A stretch of 13,112 nucleotides of DNA from 66-474 sp035547895 (GTDB lineage Bacteria; Pseudomonadota; Gammaproteobacteria; Xanthomonadales; Rhodanobacteraceae). The notes under the pieces were generated by a model. That model made no database searches. It had not been told where the DNA came from and saw nothing but the letters and a program-made list of their open reading frames with translations. Where the stretch lies: positions 1-13,112 of the forward strand of contig DASZTT010000092.1 of NCBI GenBank assembly GCA_035547895.1, given 5' to 3'. Position 1 is the stretch's first letter; each line of letters opens with the position of its first letter. Positions 5,655 to 12,464 of the stretch are shown in pieces. Both the position numbers and the translations under genes were made by a program.

Positions 5655-6637
5655 ACGCGATTATGAAATCGCCGTTTGCCTGGTTGCTGAAGCGCGAGTA
5701 CTGGGAAGCGCGAAGGGGATTCTTCTGGGCGCAGGTGTGGACCGCCGTGGTGCTGCTGGCGATCACCGTGCTCAGCATCATCACCCTCGAAGTGTTCCGC
5801 TCGCGCCTGGGCATGCACATCAATGTCGGCGCCAACGGCACCGACATGAATGCCCTGTTGAACAATGCGTTGAGCCACAACATGTCGCTGGTCGTGCGCG
5901 GACTCGATGCTTCGATGCTAAGTTTCGCCACCCTCGGCGGCGTGGTGATGACCTTCGTGGTGTTCTTCTACTTCCTCGGCGCGTTGTACGACGATCGCCG
6001 CGACCGCAGCATCCTGTTCTGGAAATCGCTGCCGGTTTCGGATACCGCCACGGTCGGTTCAAAGGTCTTGTCAGGGGCGCTTGTCGCACCCTTGATCACG
6101 GTCGGCGTGGTGCTGGCGGCCTTCGTATGCAACCAGGTCATCTACAGCCTCTGGTTCGCCGCGCACGGACTCAATCCGTTCACCCTGATCTGGGCGCACA
6201 TCGAACCGTTCGAAGTCTGGCTGCACATGCTCGCCATGGTGCCGCTGTACCTCTTCTGGGCACTGCCTACCGTCGGCTGGCTGCTGTTCTGGTCGGCGGC
6301 CGTTCGCAGCAAGCCCTTCCTGTGGGCGGTGGTGATCCCGATCGCGGCAGGCGCACTCAATTCGTGGATCGCGCTGCTCGGCATACCGCACATCAAGGTC
6401 GGGTTCTTCTGGAGCCAGCTCGTCGCGCGTTCGCTGCTGAGCGTCGTCCCCGCCGGGTGGGTGACCGTGATGAATCCGGGCAACCTGTCGGATGCGCCGG
6501 AAACCATCCGCCACTTCGGCAGCTATGCGCAGATGGCACACGTGTTCGCCACGCCCGAAATGTGGATCGGCGCGATCGTCGGCATCGCCCTGATCGCCGC
6601 CGCCACCTGGTTCCGCCGCTGGCGCGATGAAGTCTGA
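5651..6637 (+). CDS. ABC-2 type permease subunit
   Basis: 328-residue inner-membrane protein with about six hydrophobic segments, near residues 27-47, 90-112, 138-166, 192-216, 222-243 and 303-322. A soluble loop (about 50-88) follows the first helix. The cytoplasmic loop YDDRRDRSILFWKSLPVSD at 113-131 is the hallmark of ABC-2 permeases, where it contacts the ATPase. The segment 244-300 is a second large loop (HIKVGFFW..., APETIRHFG...). It would pair with the ATPase encoded just upstream, as a homodimer with two ATPase copies. The start overlaps the ATPase stop as ATGA with AAAGGGA upstream, so the two are translationally coupled. Substrate unknown; export or membrane-perturbation sensing is likely given the lack of a solute-binding protein. 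Confidence 0.92.
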   Translation: MNAIMKSPFAWLLKREYWEARRGFFWAQVWTAVVLLAITVLSIITLEVFRSRLGMHINVGANGTDMNALLNNALSHNMSLVVRGLDASMLSFATLGGVVMTFVVFFYFLGALYDDRRDRSILFWKSLPVSDTATVGSKVLSGALVAPLITVGVVLAAFVCNQVIYSLWFAAHGLNPFTLIWAHIEPFEVWLHMLAMVPLYLFWALPTVGWLLFWSAAVRSKPFLWAVVIPIAAGALNSWIALLGIPHIKVGFFWSQLVARSLLSVVPAGWVTVMNPGNLSDAPETIRHFGSYAQMAHVFATPEMWIGAIVGIALIAAATWFRRWRDEV

Positions 6638-6654
6638 CAAGACCGGAGGCAGCC

Positions 6655-7275
6655 ATGAACAAGCTCCTGACGCTCACCGGCGCCGCGTTGGCCACCGTCA
6701 CGTTGGCCGCGTGTTCACCGGGCATCAACGAAGGCATCGGCCACCGCATCACCTTCGATTCGAATGGAATGGTGGTGCACGCGACCGGCAAACCCGACGC
6801 GCACATCGGCAAGGACGGAAGCCTGGCGATCGATGATCACACCGTCGAGGTCACACCGGCGCAGCGCGCCATGCTGCAGCGCTATTACGGAGAGGCGCGC
6901 AGCATGATGCAATCCGGCGAAGCCGTGGGCAAGCAGGGTATGCAGATCGCCACCAACAGCATCAGCGCCGCGATTTCATCCATTTTCCATGACGGATCGT
7001 CACCTGCGGAGAAGAAGCTGGACGCCCAATCCGACCAGATCGAAACCGCTGCGGCCAGGTTGTGCGACGATCTCAAGGCACTGGACGAGACCCAGCAAAC
7101 CCTGGCAACCGAGATTCCCGCGTTTGCGCCCTACGCGTCCAGCAGCCATGGAGACTGCATCATCACCCGCAACACCGTCCGCGACGACAACATCGCCGTT
7201 GCCCGATCGTCGGGTGGCGCGACTCCGCCGAGTCGTCCCGCAAGCCCCACCGCTTCCACATCGAGCGAGCCATGA
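6655..7275 (+). CDS. Periplasmic lipoprotein, YggN/DUF2884-like (copy A)
   Basis: 206-residue lipoprotein: signal peptide 1-19 with lipobox LAAC and lipidated Cys20. The residue after Cys is Ser, so retention in the inner membrane by the Lol rule is not expected and an outer-membrane location is likely. Residues about 30-170 share a pattern with the next two genes: a short beta part (IGKDGSLAIDDHTVEVTPAQ at 51-70), a helix with VGKQGMQIA at 91-99, then ARLCDDLKAL and PAFAPYA, and two cysteines, Cys137 and Cys168, that could form a disulfide. The beta-turn-helix pattern (DGxxxxxxxxxxLTPxQR) resembles E. coli YggN. The C-terminal 35 residues are Ser/Pro/Thr rich and look disordered. The gene is 17 nt after the permease and ends in an ATGA overlap with copy B. 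Confidence 0.82.
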   Translation: MNKLLTLTGAALATVTLAACSPGINEGIGHRITFDSNGMVVHATGKPDAHIGKDGSLAIDDHTVEVTPAQRAMLQRYYGEARSMMQSGEAVGKQGMQIATNSISAAISSIFHDGSSPAEKKLDAQSDQIETAAARLCDDLKALDETQQTLATEIPAFAPYASSSHGDCIITRNTVRDDNIAVARSSGGATPPSRPASPTASTSSEP

Positions 7276-7949
7276 TCATGCGCAAACCTTCCATGCTGTG
7301 CATTGCGTCACTGGCGGCCGCGCTGGCCGCGTGCGGCTCCGGCAGTGCGCCTGCGTCGCCGGGTTCATCCGCAGCCAGCGCGTCATCGACGCCCTCCCTG
7401 ATCGCCGGCGTGGTCGATCGCGCACTTGAGCGCGCCGAGACCAAGCTGCGCAACGAGAACATCACGATCTCGGGCAATGACGGCATCGTCGTCCTGTCAG
7501 ACTCAAGTTCATCCGACACCCGCGCATCCGGATTGCCCAGGGCGCAGATCACGCCCCAGGGCGAGCTGTTGATCGGCGACAAACCGGTCGCACTCACGCC
7601 TGGGCAGCGCGCGATGCTGCTCGATTATCGACGGCAGCTCATCGAGATCGGCGCGCAAGGCATCGCAATCGGCAAGCAAGGCGCAGCGCTCGGCATGAGC
7701 GCAGCGCGCGAAGCCATCGCGGGCGCTTTCTCCGGCAAACCCGAGCAGGAAATCCGCCAGCGCGTCGAGGCCAAGGCATCCGGCATCCGCGAGGCCGCCG
7801 CGAAGCTGTGCGACCGCATGCCCGCACTGATGGAGAGCCAGCAGAAACTCGCCGCCGCACTGCCCGCGTTCAAGCCTTACGCCACGCTGACGGAGGCGAA
7901 GATCGACGAATGCCGCAAGGATGCGCTCCACGACGACGACAACGACTGA
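7272..7949 (+). CDS. Periplasmic lipoprotein, YggN/DUF2884-like (copy B)
   Basis: 225-residue paralogue of copy A. Signal peptide with lipobox LAAC, lipidated Cys21, followed by a Ser/Ala/Pro-rich linker (22-42). The shared domain runs from about 60 to 216: AQITPQGELLIGDKPVALTP at 91-110, then GQRAMLLDYRRQL, IAIGKQGAALG at 131-141, AAKLCDRMPALM at 176-187, LPAFKPYATLTEAKIDECRK at 197-216. The conserved cysteines are Cys180 and Cys214. An acidic tail (DDDND) ends it. ATG 7272 overlaps the copy A stop; ATG 7278 two codons later is an equally possible start and still gives a good signal peptide. Much closer to copy C than to A: 7861-7923 matches 8459-8521 at 56 of 63 bases. Function unknown; YggN itself is poorly understood. 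Confidence 0.85.
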   Translation: MIMRKPSMLCIASLAAALAACGSGSAPASPGSSAASASSTPSLIAGVVDRALERAETKLRNENITISGNDGIVVLSDSSSSDTRASGLPRAQITPQGELLIGDKPVALTPGQRAMLLDYRRQLIEIGAQGIAIGKQGAALGMSAAREAIAGAFSGKPEQEIRQRVEAKASGIREAAAKLCDRMPALMESQQKLAAALPAFKPYATLTEAKIDECRKDALHDDDND

Positions 7950-7975
7950 TCTTTCGAATCCGACGGAATTCCGGA

Positions 7976-8553
7976 ATGAATCTTTCCAGGCCTGCACGCT
8001 TCGCGATCCTGTCCTGCAGCTTCGTCCTGCTCCCGGGCTGCGCGGCTTTCCGTACCGCCGACGCCGATCTCGATGCGGCTTCACGTCAAATCGTCACGGA
8101 CAACATGACGCTGACCGCCGACGGCTCCGGTGTGCCCAAGGCCGCCATCACGCCGCAAGGTGATTTCCTGGTTGCCGGCAACCCGTGGACATCACGCCTG
8201 GGCAACGCCGGGAAATCCTTGCCTATCGCGCGCAGTACATCGACATAGCGCAAGCCGGCATCGCCATCGGCCACCAGGGCGTGGACGTCGGCAGGCGCGC
8301 CGTGGTCCCGATGATCTTTGCCTCGCTGTTCGGCGCGTCCGACGAGACCATCGACGCCAGCATGGACAAACGGCTTGCCGGGGTGCGCGATGCGACGGCG
8401 AAACTCTGCGACAGGATGCCCGCGCTGATGGCGGCCCAGCAGCAACTCGCCACCGACCTGCCCGCATTCAAGCCTTACGCCACCTTGACGCAGGAGAAGA
8501 TCGACGACTGCCGCCAGGATGTGCAGCACGACTTCAGTGTCGCCGACGATTGA
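7976..8553 (+). pseudogene. Third YggN/DUF2884-like lipoprotein (copy C), split by a one-base frameshift
   Basis: The frame from ATG 7976 encodes a lipoprotein signal (lipobox LPGC, Cys22) and the start of the domain, AAITPQGDFLVAGNP, then loses the family pattern and stops at 8246-8248 after 90 residues. The remainder continues in another frame from GTG 8185: VDITPGQRREILAYRAQYID, IAIGHQGVDVG, AKLCDRMPAL, LPAFKPYATLTQEKIDDCRQ, ending at 8553. Comparison with copy B (DKPVALTPGQR) places the break at 8182-8188, where inserting one base (for example CCGGTGG instead of CCGTGG) restores GNPVDITPGQR and a protein of about 192 residues. Everything else, including both cysteines, is intact, so the change is recent or a sequencing error. 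As read, only a 90-residue truncated lipoprotein would be made. Confidence 0.87.
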
Positions 8554-8574
8554 GAAAATCCGTCATCTCCATTG

Positions 8575-8605
8575 ACGAAAAGCCGCCCACCGGGCGGCTT
8601 TTCGT
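8575..8605. terminator. Bidirectional intrinsic terminator between lipoprotein operon and fumC
   Basis: Perfect 14-bp stem, ACGAAAAGCCGCCC (8575-8588) and GGGCGGCTTTTCGT (8592-8605), with a 3-nt loop. A and T tracts flank the GC core on both sides. It lies 22 nt after the copy C stop and 21 nt beyond the fumC stop, so it closes both convergent transcripts. Confidence 0.92.
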
Positions 8606-8626
8606 TCCAGCGATCGACTCGGCTTG

Positions 8627-10012
8627 TCATTGGCCGTGGATGCCGCCTTTCGTCAGCGCCACCGGATCGAGCAGCTTCTTCAATTCGGCTTTCGACAGAC
8701 CCGTCGTCTCGAGCGCCACGTCCATGATCGGGCGCTTTTCCTTGTAGGCCTTCTTCGCGGTCGCGGCGCCCTTCTCGTAGCCGATCACCGGGTTCAATGC
8801 GGTGACCAGGATCGGGTTCAGTTCAAGCGCTTCATTGACGCGCGCCTTGTTGACCCTGAAACCTGCGATGGCCCTGTCGGCGAGCAGGCGCGAAGCGTTG
8901 GCGAGGATCACGATCGACTGCAACAGGTTGTACGCGATCACCGGCAGCATCACGTTCAACTGGAAGTTGCCGGCCTGCCCGCCGATGGTGATGGTGGCGT
9001 CGTTGCCGATCACCTGCGCGCACACCATCGTCATCGCTTCGGGAATGACCGGATTGACCTTGCCCGGCATGATCGAGGAGCCCGGCTGCAACGCAGGCAA
9101 TTCGATTTCCGCCAGGCCGGCCAGCGGACCGGAATTCATCCAGCGCAGGTCGTTGGAAACCTTCATCAGCGAACACGCGAGCGTCTTCAACTGGCCCGAC
9201 AGCTCCACCGCGGCATCCATCGATGCCATGCCTTCGAAGAAATTGTCCATCGAGGAAAACTTCACGCCCGCCGCCTTCGACAATTCGGCGCAGAACGCCT
9301 TGGCAAATTTCGGGTTGGCGTTGATGCCGGTGCCGACCGCGGTGCCGCCCTGCGGCAACCGCTGCATGCGTTTCAACGCGTCTTCGATTCGCGCGATGCC
9401 GGATGCGACCTGCGCCGACCAGCCCGACAGTTCCTGCCCGAAGGTCACCGGCATCGCGTCCATCAGGTGGGTGCGGCCTGTCTTCGCGACGTTCTTCAAT
9501 TCGCGTGCACGCTTGTCGATGGCCTTGTGCAGTTGCTTCAGCGCCGGCAGCAATTGCTCGCGCGCGGCCAGCGACGCACTGACGTGGATCGCGGTCGGAA
9601 TCACGTCGTTGGAACTTTGTCCGTAATTGACGTGATCGTTGGCATGGATTTTCGCCTTCGAATCGCGCGTCGCTATGTGGGCGATCACCTCGTTGGCATT
9701 CATGTTCGACGACGTGCCCGAACCCGTCTGGAAAATGTCGATCGGAAAATGCTCGTCGAACTCGCCGGCCGCGACGCGCTGCGCGGCCTTGCGGATCGCC
9801 GCCGCCTGCGTGGATTTCAAATGACCGAGCTTCAGGTTGGCATCGGCGGCGGCGGCCTTGATCAGCCCCAGCGCGCGGATGAAGTCGCGCGGCAGCGTCA
9901 GGCCCGAAACCGGAAAGTTGTCGACGGCGCGCTGGGTCTGCGCGCCCCACAGCGCGTCGGCGGGCACTTTCAGTTCGCCCATGCTGTCGTGTTCGGTGCG
10001 GAAGCTCGGCAT
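8627..10012 (-). CDS. fumC: Fumarate hydratase, class II
   Basis: 461-residue oxygen-stable fumarase that interconverts fumarate and L-malate in the TCA cycle, homotetrameric and cytosolic. The family landmarks are all present: FRTEHDSMGELKVPADALWG near the start, TGSGTSSNMNANEV at 96-109, HVNYGQSSND at 127-136, GRTHLMDAMPV at 179-189 with the active-site His182, and the superfamily signature GSSIMPGKVNP at 311-321 carrying the catalytic serine. The length fits the usual 460-467 residues. The ATG at 10010-10012 is chosen because the RTEHD segment begins four residues in, as in other FumC proteins; no strong ribosome site is seen. Expressed from the divergent region shared with purB, and terminated at 8575-8605. 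Confidence 0.98.
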   Translation of the reverse strand: MPSFRTEHDSMGELKVPADALWGAQTQRAVDNFPVSGLTLPRDFIRALGLIKAAAADANLKLGHLKSTQAAAIRKAAQRVAAGEFDEHFPIDIFQTGSGTSSNMNANEVIAHIATRDSKAKIHANDHVNYGQSSNDVIPTAIHVSASLAAREQLLPALKQLHKAIDKRARELKNVAKTGRTHLMDAMPVTFGQELSGWSAQVASGIARIEDALKRMQRLPQGGTAVGTGINANPKFAKAFCAELSKAAGVKFSSMDNFFEGMASMDAAVELSGQLKTLACSLMKVSNDLRWMNSGPLAGLAEIELPALQPGSSIMPGKVNPVIPEAMTMVCAQVIGNDATITIGGQAGNFQLNVMLPVIAYNLLQSIVILANASRLLADRAIAGFRVNKARVNEALELNPILVTALNPVIGYEKGAATAKKAYKEKRPIMDVALETTGLSKAELKKLLDPVALTKGGIHGQ

Positions 10013-10041
10013 TGCAGGAAATCCATGCGGGAAAGCCGCTC

Positions 10042-10067
10042 ATTATAACGAGCCTCCGCCGTTACAA
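10042..10067 (-). promoter_or_regulatory. Candidate fumC promoter
   Basis: On the minus strand a perfect -10 box TATAAT (complement of 10042-10047) lies 29 nt before the fumC ATG. The nearest -35-like hexamer, TTGTAA (complement of 10062-10067), is only 14 bp away, so the -35 assignment is weak. The space to the ATG allows a very short leader. Confidence 0.45.
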
Positions 10068-10068
10068 T
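10046..10068 (+). promoter_or_regulatory. Candidate purB promoter
   Basis: TACAAT at 10063-10068 is a good -10 box, 32 nt before the purB ATG. No convincing -35 box precedes it at the right distance. The same bases, read on the other strand, include the candidate -35 of fumC, so the two promoters would overlap and compete for polymerase. Confidence 0.35.
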
Positions 10069-10100
10069 GGGGCGCCTCGCGACGCCACGGATCCGCCGCC

Positions 10101-11468
10101 ATGCAACTCGATTCCCTCACCGCCCTCTCGCCGCTGGACGGACGCTACGCCGCCAAGGTCGATGCGTTGCGCCCGGTCTTCAGCGAATACGGCCTGATGC
10201 ACCGGCGCGTGGCGGTGGAGATCGCGTGGCTGGTCGCACTGTCCGACGAACCCGGCATCGCGGAATTGCCGCCTTTTCCTGCCGCCGCGCGCGCGACGTT
10301 GCAGAAGATATCGGATGGCTTTTCGGTCGCCGATGCGCGACGCATCAAGGATATCGAAGCGACCACCAACCACGACGTCAAGGCGGTCGAGTATTTCATC
10401 AAGGAACGCATCGGCGACGATGCCGCGCTGCAGCAGGCGAAGGAATTCGTGCACTTCGCCTGCACGTCGGAAGACATCAACAATCTTTCCTATGCGCTGA
10501 TGCTGCGCGACGCACGCGACGCGGTGCTGCTGCCCGAGCTCGACAAGACGATCGCGAAACTGCGCGACCTCGCGCACGCCCACGCCGACCTGCCGATGCT
10601 GTCGCGCACGCATGGCCAGACCGCGTCGCCGACCACGCTGGGCAAGGAAATGGCCAACGTGGCCGCACGGCTGGAACGCCAGCGCGCGCAACTCGCGGCC
10701 ATCGGGATCCCCGGCAAGATCAACGGCGCGGTCGGCAACTACAACGCACACGCGATCGCCTGCCCCGAAATCGACTGGCGCGCGTTTTCGCGGCGCTTCG
10801 TCGAATCGCTGGGCCTGCTATGGCAGGCGTACACGACGCAAATCGAACCGCACGACGGCGTCGCGGAGATCTGCGATGCGCAACGCCGCGTCAACACCAT
10901 CCTCATCGATCTCGCGCGCGACGTGTGGGGCTACATTTCGCTGGGCTATTTCAGGCAGCGCCTGAAGCAAGGCGAAGTCGGCTCCTCGACGATGCCGCAC
11001 AAGGTCAACCCGATCGACTTCGAAAACGCCGAGGGCAACTTCGGCGTCGCCAACGCGCTGCTCGGGCACTTCAGCGAAAAGCTCCCGATCAGCCGCTGGC
11101 AGCGCGACCTCACCGACTCCACCACCTTGCGCGCGCTGGGCGAAGCGTTCGGGCACGCGCTGATCGGTTTCGCGTCGCTTGAAAAAGGCCTCGGCAAACT
11201 GGAAGTGAATGCCGACCGCATCGCCGCCGATCTCGATGCGAGCTGGGAAGTGCTGGCCGAGGCGATCCAGACCGTGATGCGCCGTCATGGCTTGCCGGAA
11301 CCGTACGAACAACTGAAGGCGCTGACGCGCGGCAAGGGCATCACGCGTGAAACGCTGCAGACGTTCATCGCGTCGCTCGCGCTTCCCGATGCCGACAAGC
11401 AGCGCCTGCTGGCATTGACGCCGGCAAGCTATACCGGCCTGGCCGCCGGCCTCGCACGCGACATCTGA
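10101..11468 (+). CDS. purB: Adenylosuccinate lyase
   Basis: 455-residue enzyme that releases fumarate from SAICAR and from adenylosuccinate in purine synthesis. Landmarks: LTALSPLDGRYAAKV at 6-20, TTNHDVKAVEYFIKE at 88-102, TSEDINN at 122-128, THGQTASPTTLGKE at 170-183 with the general-acid His171, and the signature GSSTMPHKVNP at 294-304 with the catalytic Ser295 region. Length and residue numbers match the E. coli-type enzyme (456 residues, His171, Ser295). The open frame extends upstream into fumC, but the ATG at 10101 gives the standard N-terminus. The ribosome site is weak (GGATCC region). The LytTR gene follows after only 8 nt and may be co-transcribed. Confidence 0.98.
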   Translation: MQLDSLTALSPLDGRYAAKVDALRPVFSEYGLMHRRVAVEIAWLVALSDEPGIAELPPFPAAARATLQKISDGFSVADARRIKDIEATTNHDVKAVEYFIKERIGDDAALQQAKEFVHFACTSEDINNLSYALMLRDARDAVLLPELDKTIAKLRDLAHAHADLPMLSRTHGQTASPTTLGKEMANVAARLERQRAQLAAIGIPGKINGAVGNYNAHAIACPEIDWRAFSRRFVESLGLLWQAYTTQIEPHDGVAEICDAQRRVNTILIDLARDVWGYISLGYFRQRLKQGEVGSSTMPHKVNPIDFENAEGNFGVANALLGHFSEKLPISRWQRDLTDSTTLRALGEAFGHALIGFASLEKGLGKLEVNADRIAADLDASWEVLAEAIQTVMRRHGLPEPYEQLKALTRGKGITRETLQTFIASLALPDADKQRLLALTPASYTGLAAGLARDI

Positions 11469-11476
11469 TCGGCCCG

Positions 11477-12352
11477 ATGGCAACGGCTGCGTCCTCGCCA
11501 CGTTTCACCGAAGCCGGCATCCGCCGCCGGCTGCTGACTCGCCAGATACTCGTCTTCGGAGGCATCACCCTGGCGGCCTGCACCGCCAACGTGTTCACCG
11601 CGCGGAGCAACTACGCGCGCGAGGGCATCCGGCTCCCGTGGTGGGAGCCGACGCTGTGGGAATACTCCAGCGCGGCGATGGTCCTGGCGTTGATCCCGGC
11701 GATCGCATGGCTTTATCGGCGCGCGCCGATCACCGCCCGGACATGGCGCTGGGCGGTGCCGCTGCACCTCGCGATCACGCCGGTGTTTTCGCTGATCCAC
11801 GTCGGCGGCATGGTGCTGCTGCGCAAGCTCGGTTATGTGCTGATGCACGCGCACTACGACTTTGGCGCGTGGTGGCCTGACTGGTTCTACGAATACCGCA
11901 AGGACCTGGTGACCTACGCGCTGATACTCGGCGGCCTGCAGGCTTTCCGGACTTACCGGCTGTGGCTGGAGGGCCAGGACGCGGCGCCGTCCGCCACGTC
12001 CGGTCCGGCCATTCCGGAATCCCCGCCGCTGGAACGCCTGGTGGTGAAGAAGCTCAACCGCGAGTTCATCCTCAACGCGTCCGACATCGACCGCATCGAC
12101 GCCAACGGCAATTACGTGACCATCTACGCGCAGGGCAACGCCTGGCCTCTGCGCGAATCGATGGCGGCGCTGGAACGCAGGCTCGACCCCGCGCGTTTCG
12201 CACGGGTGCATCGCGGGCACATCGTGAACCTGGACCGTATCCGTGAAATCCAGCCGTGGGACAGCGGCGACTACCGAATCAAGCTGGCCGACGGCAGCTT
12301 CGTGAATTTCAGCCGTCGCTATCGCAACCGGCTGCCACAGTTGTTCAATTGA
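11477..12352 (+). CDS. Membrane-anchored LytTR-family DNA-binding regulator
   Basis: 291-residue protein. Residues about 23-41, 64-82, 92-115 and 144-158 are hydrophobic and form a four-helix membrane domain. A Pro/Ser-rich linker (165-184) leads to a C-terminal LytTR domain at about 187-290: LVVKKLNREFILNASDID at 188-205, RIDANGNYVTIYAQ at 206-219, LRESMAALERRLDPARFARV at 225-244, HRGHIVNLDRI at 245-255 and GSFVNFSRRYRNRLPQL at 273-289, all typical of the fold. It lacks a receiver domain, so it is not an ordinary response regulator; the membrane part probably senses a signal directly. It starts 8 nt after purB without a visible ribosome site, suggesting reinitiation. Its targets are unknown; the next gene is a natural candidate. 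Confidence 0.92.
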   Translation: MATAASSPRFTEAGIRRRLLTRQILVFGGITLAACTANVFTARSNYAREGIRLPWWEPTLWEYSSAAMVLALIPAIAWLYRRAPITARTWRWAVPLHLAITPVFSLIHVGGMVLLRKLGYVLMHAHYDFGAWWPDWFYEYRKDLVTYALILGGLQAFRTYRLWLEGQDAAPSATSGPAIPESPPLERLVVKKLNREFILNASDIDRIDANGNYVTIYAQGNAWPLRESMAALERRLDPARFARVHRGHIVNLDRIREIQPWDSGDYRIKLADGSFVNFSRRYRNRLPQLFN

Positions 12353-12366
12353 TTCATGGCCGGTGC

Positions 12367-12402
12367 GGCGCCGCTCGTCACCGGATGGCGCCGCTCGCCA
12401 CC
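12367..12402 (+). repeat. Direct repeat with 20-bp period between LytTR gene and PQQ dehydrogenase gene
   Basis: GGCGCCGCTCGTCACC (12367-12382) recurs as GGCGCCGCTCGCCACC (12387-12402), 15 of 16 bases identical, spaced two helical turns apart. LytTR proteins bind paired direct repeats about two turns apart, so this could be a binding site, although it does not match the A/T-rich LytTR consensus known from Firmicutes. It could equally be a chance duplication. Confidence 0.5.
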
Positions 12403-12409
12403 TGTGGTC

Positions 12410-12438
12410 TTGCCGGCGCGCCGAGTGGGGTCTAGTTT
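12410..12438 (+). promoter_or_regulatory. Weak candidate promoter for the PQQ dehydrogenase gene
   Basis: TTGCCG (12410-12415) and TAGTTT (12433-12438) are 17 bp apart, directly after the repeat pair and 26 nt before the ATG at 12465. The -10 is poor, which would fit a promoter that needs an activator. Low confidence. Confidence 0.25.
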
Positions 12439-12464
12439 CCGCGCTTTCTTCACGGGGAATCAGG

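Noticed and set aside
7976..8553. Programmed ribosomal frameshifting in copy C
   Set aside because: No slippery heptamer or downstream pseudoknot is evident at 8182-8188, and copy B has the same region in one frame, so a simple deletion is likelier.
8130..8747. Plus-strand 205-codon frame overlapping the frameshifted lipoprotein and the terminator
   Set aside because: Its translation is Arg/Ala-rich and it runs through the strong hairpin terminator; the lipoprotein frames explain the region.
8624..10048. Long plus-strand open frame (474 codons) antisense to fumC
   Set aside because: fumC has full family motifs on the other strand; this frame has Arg/His/Gln-rich composition and no recognisable features.
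9837..10100. N-terminal extension of purB into fumC
   Set aside because: Adenylosuccinate lyases start at MQLDSLTALSP-like sequence, and the extension overlaps fumC on the other strand.
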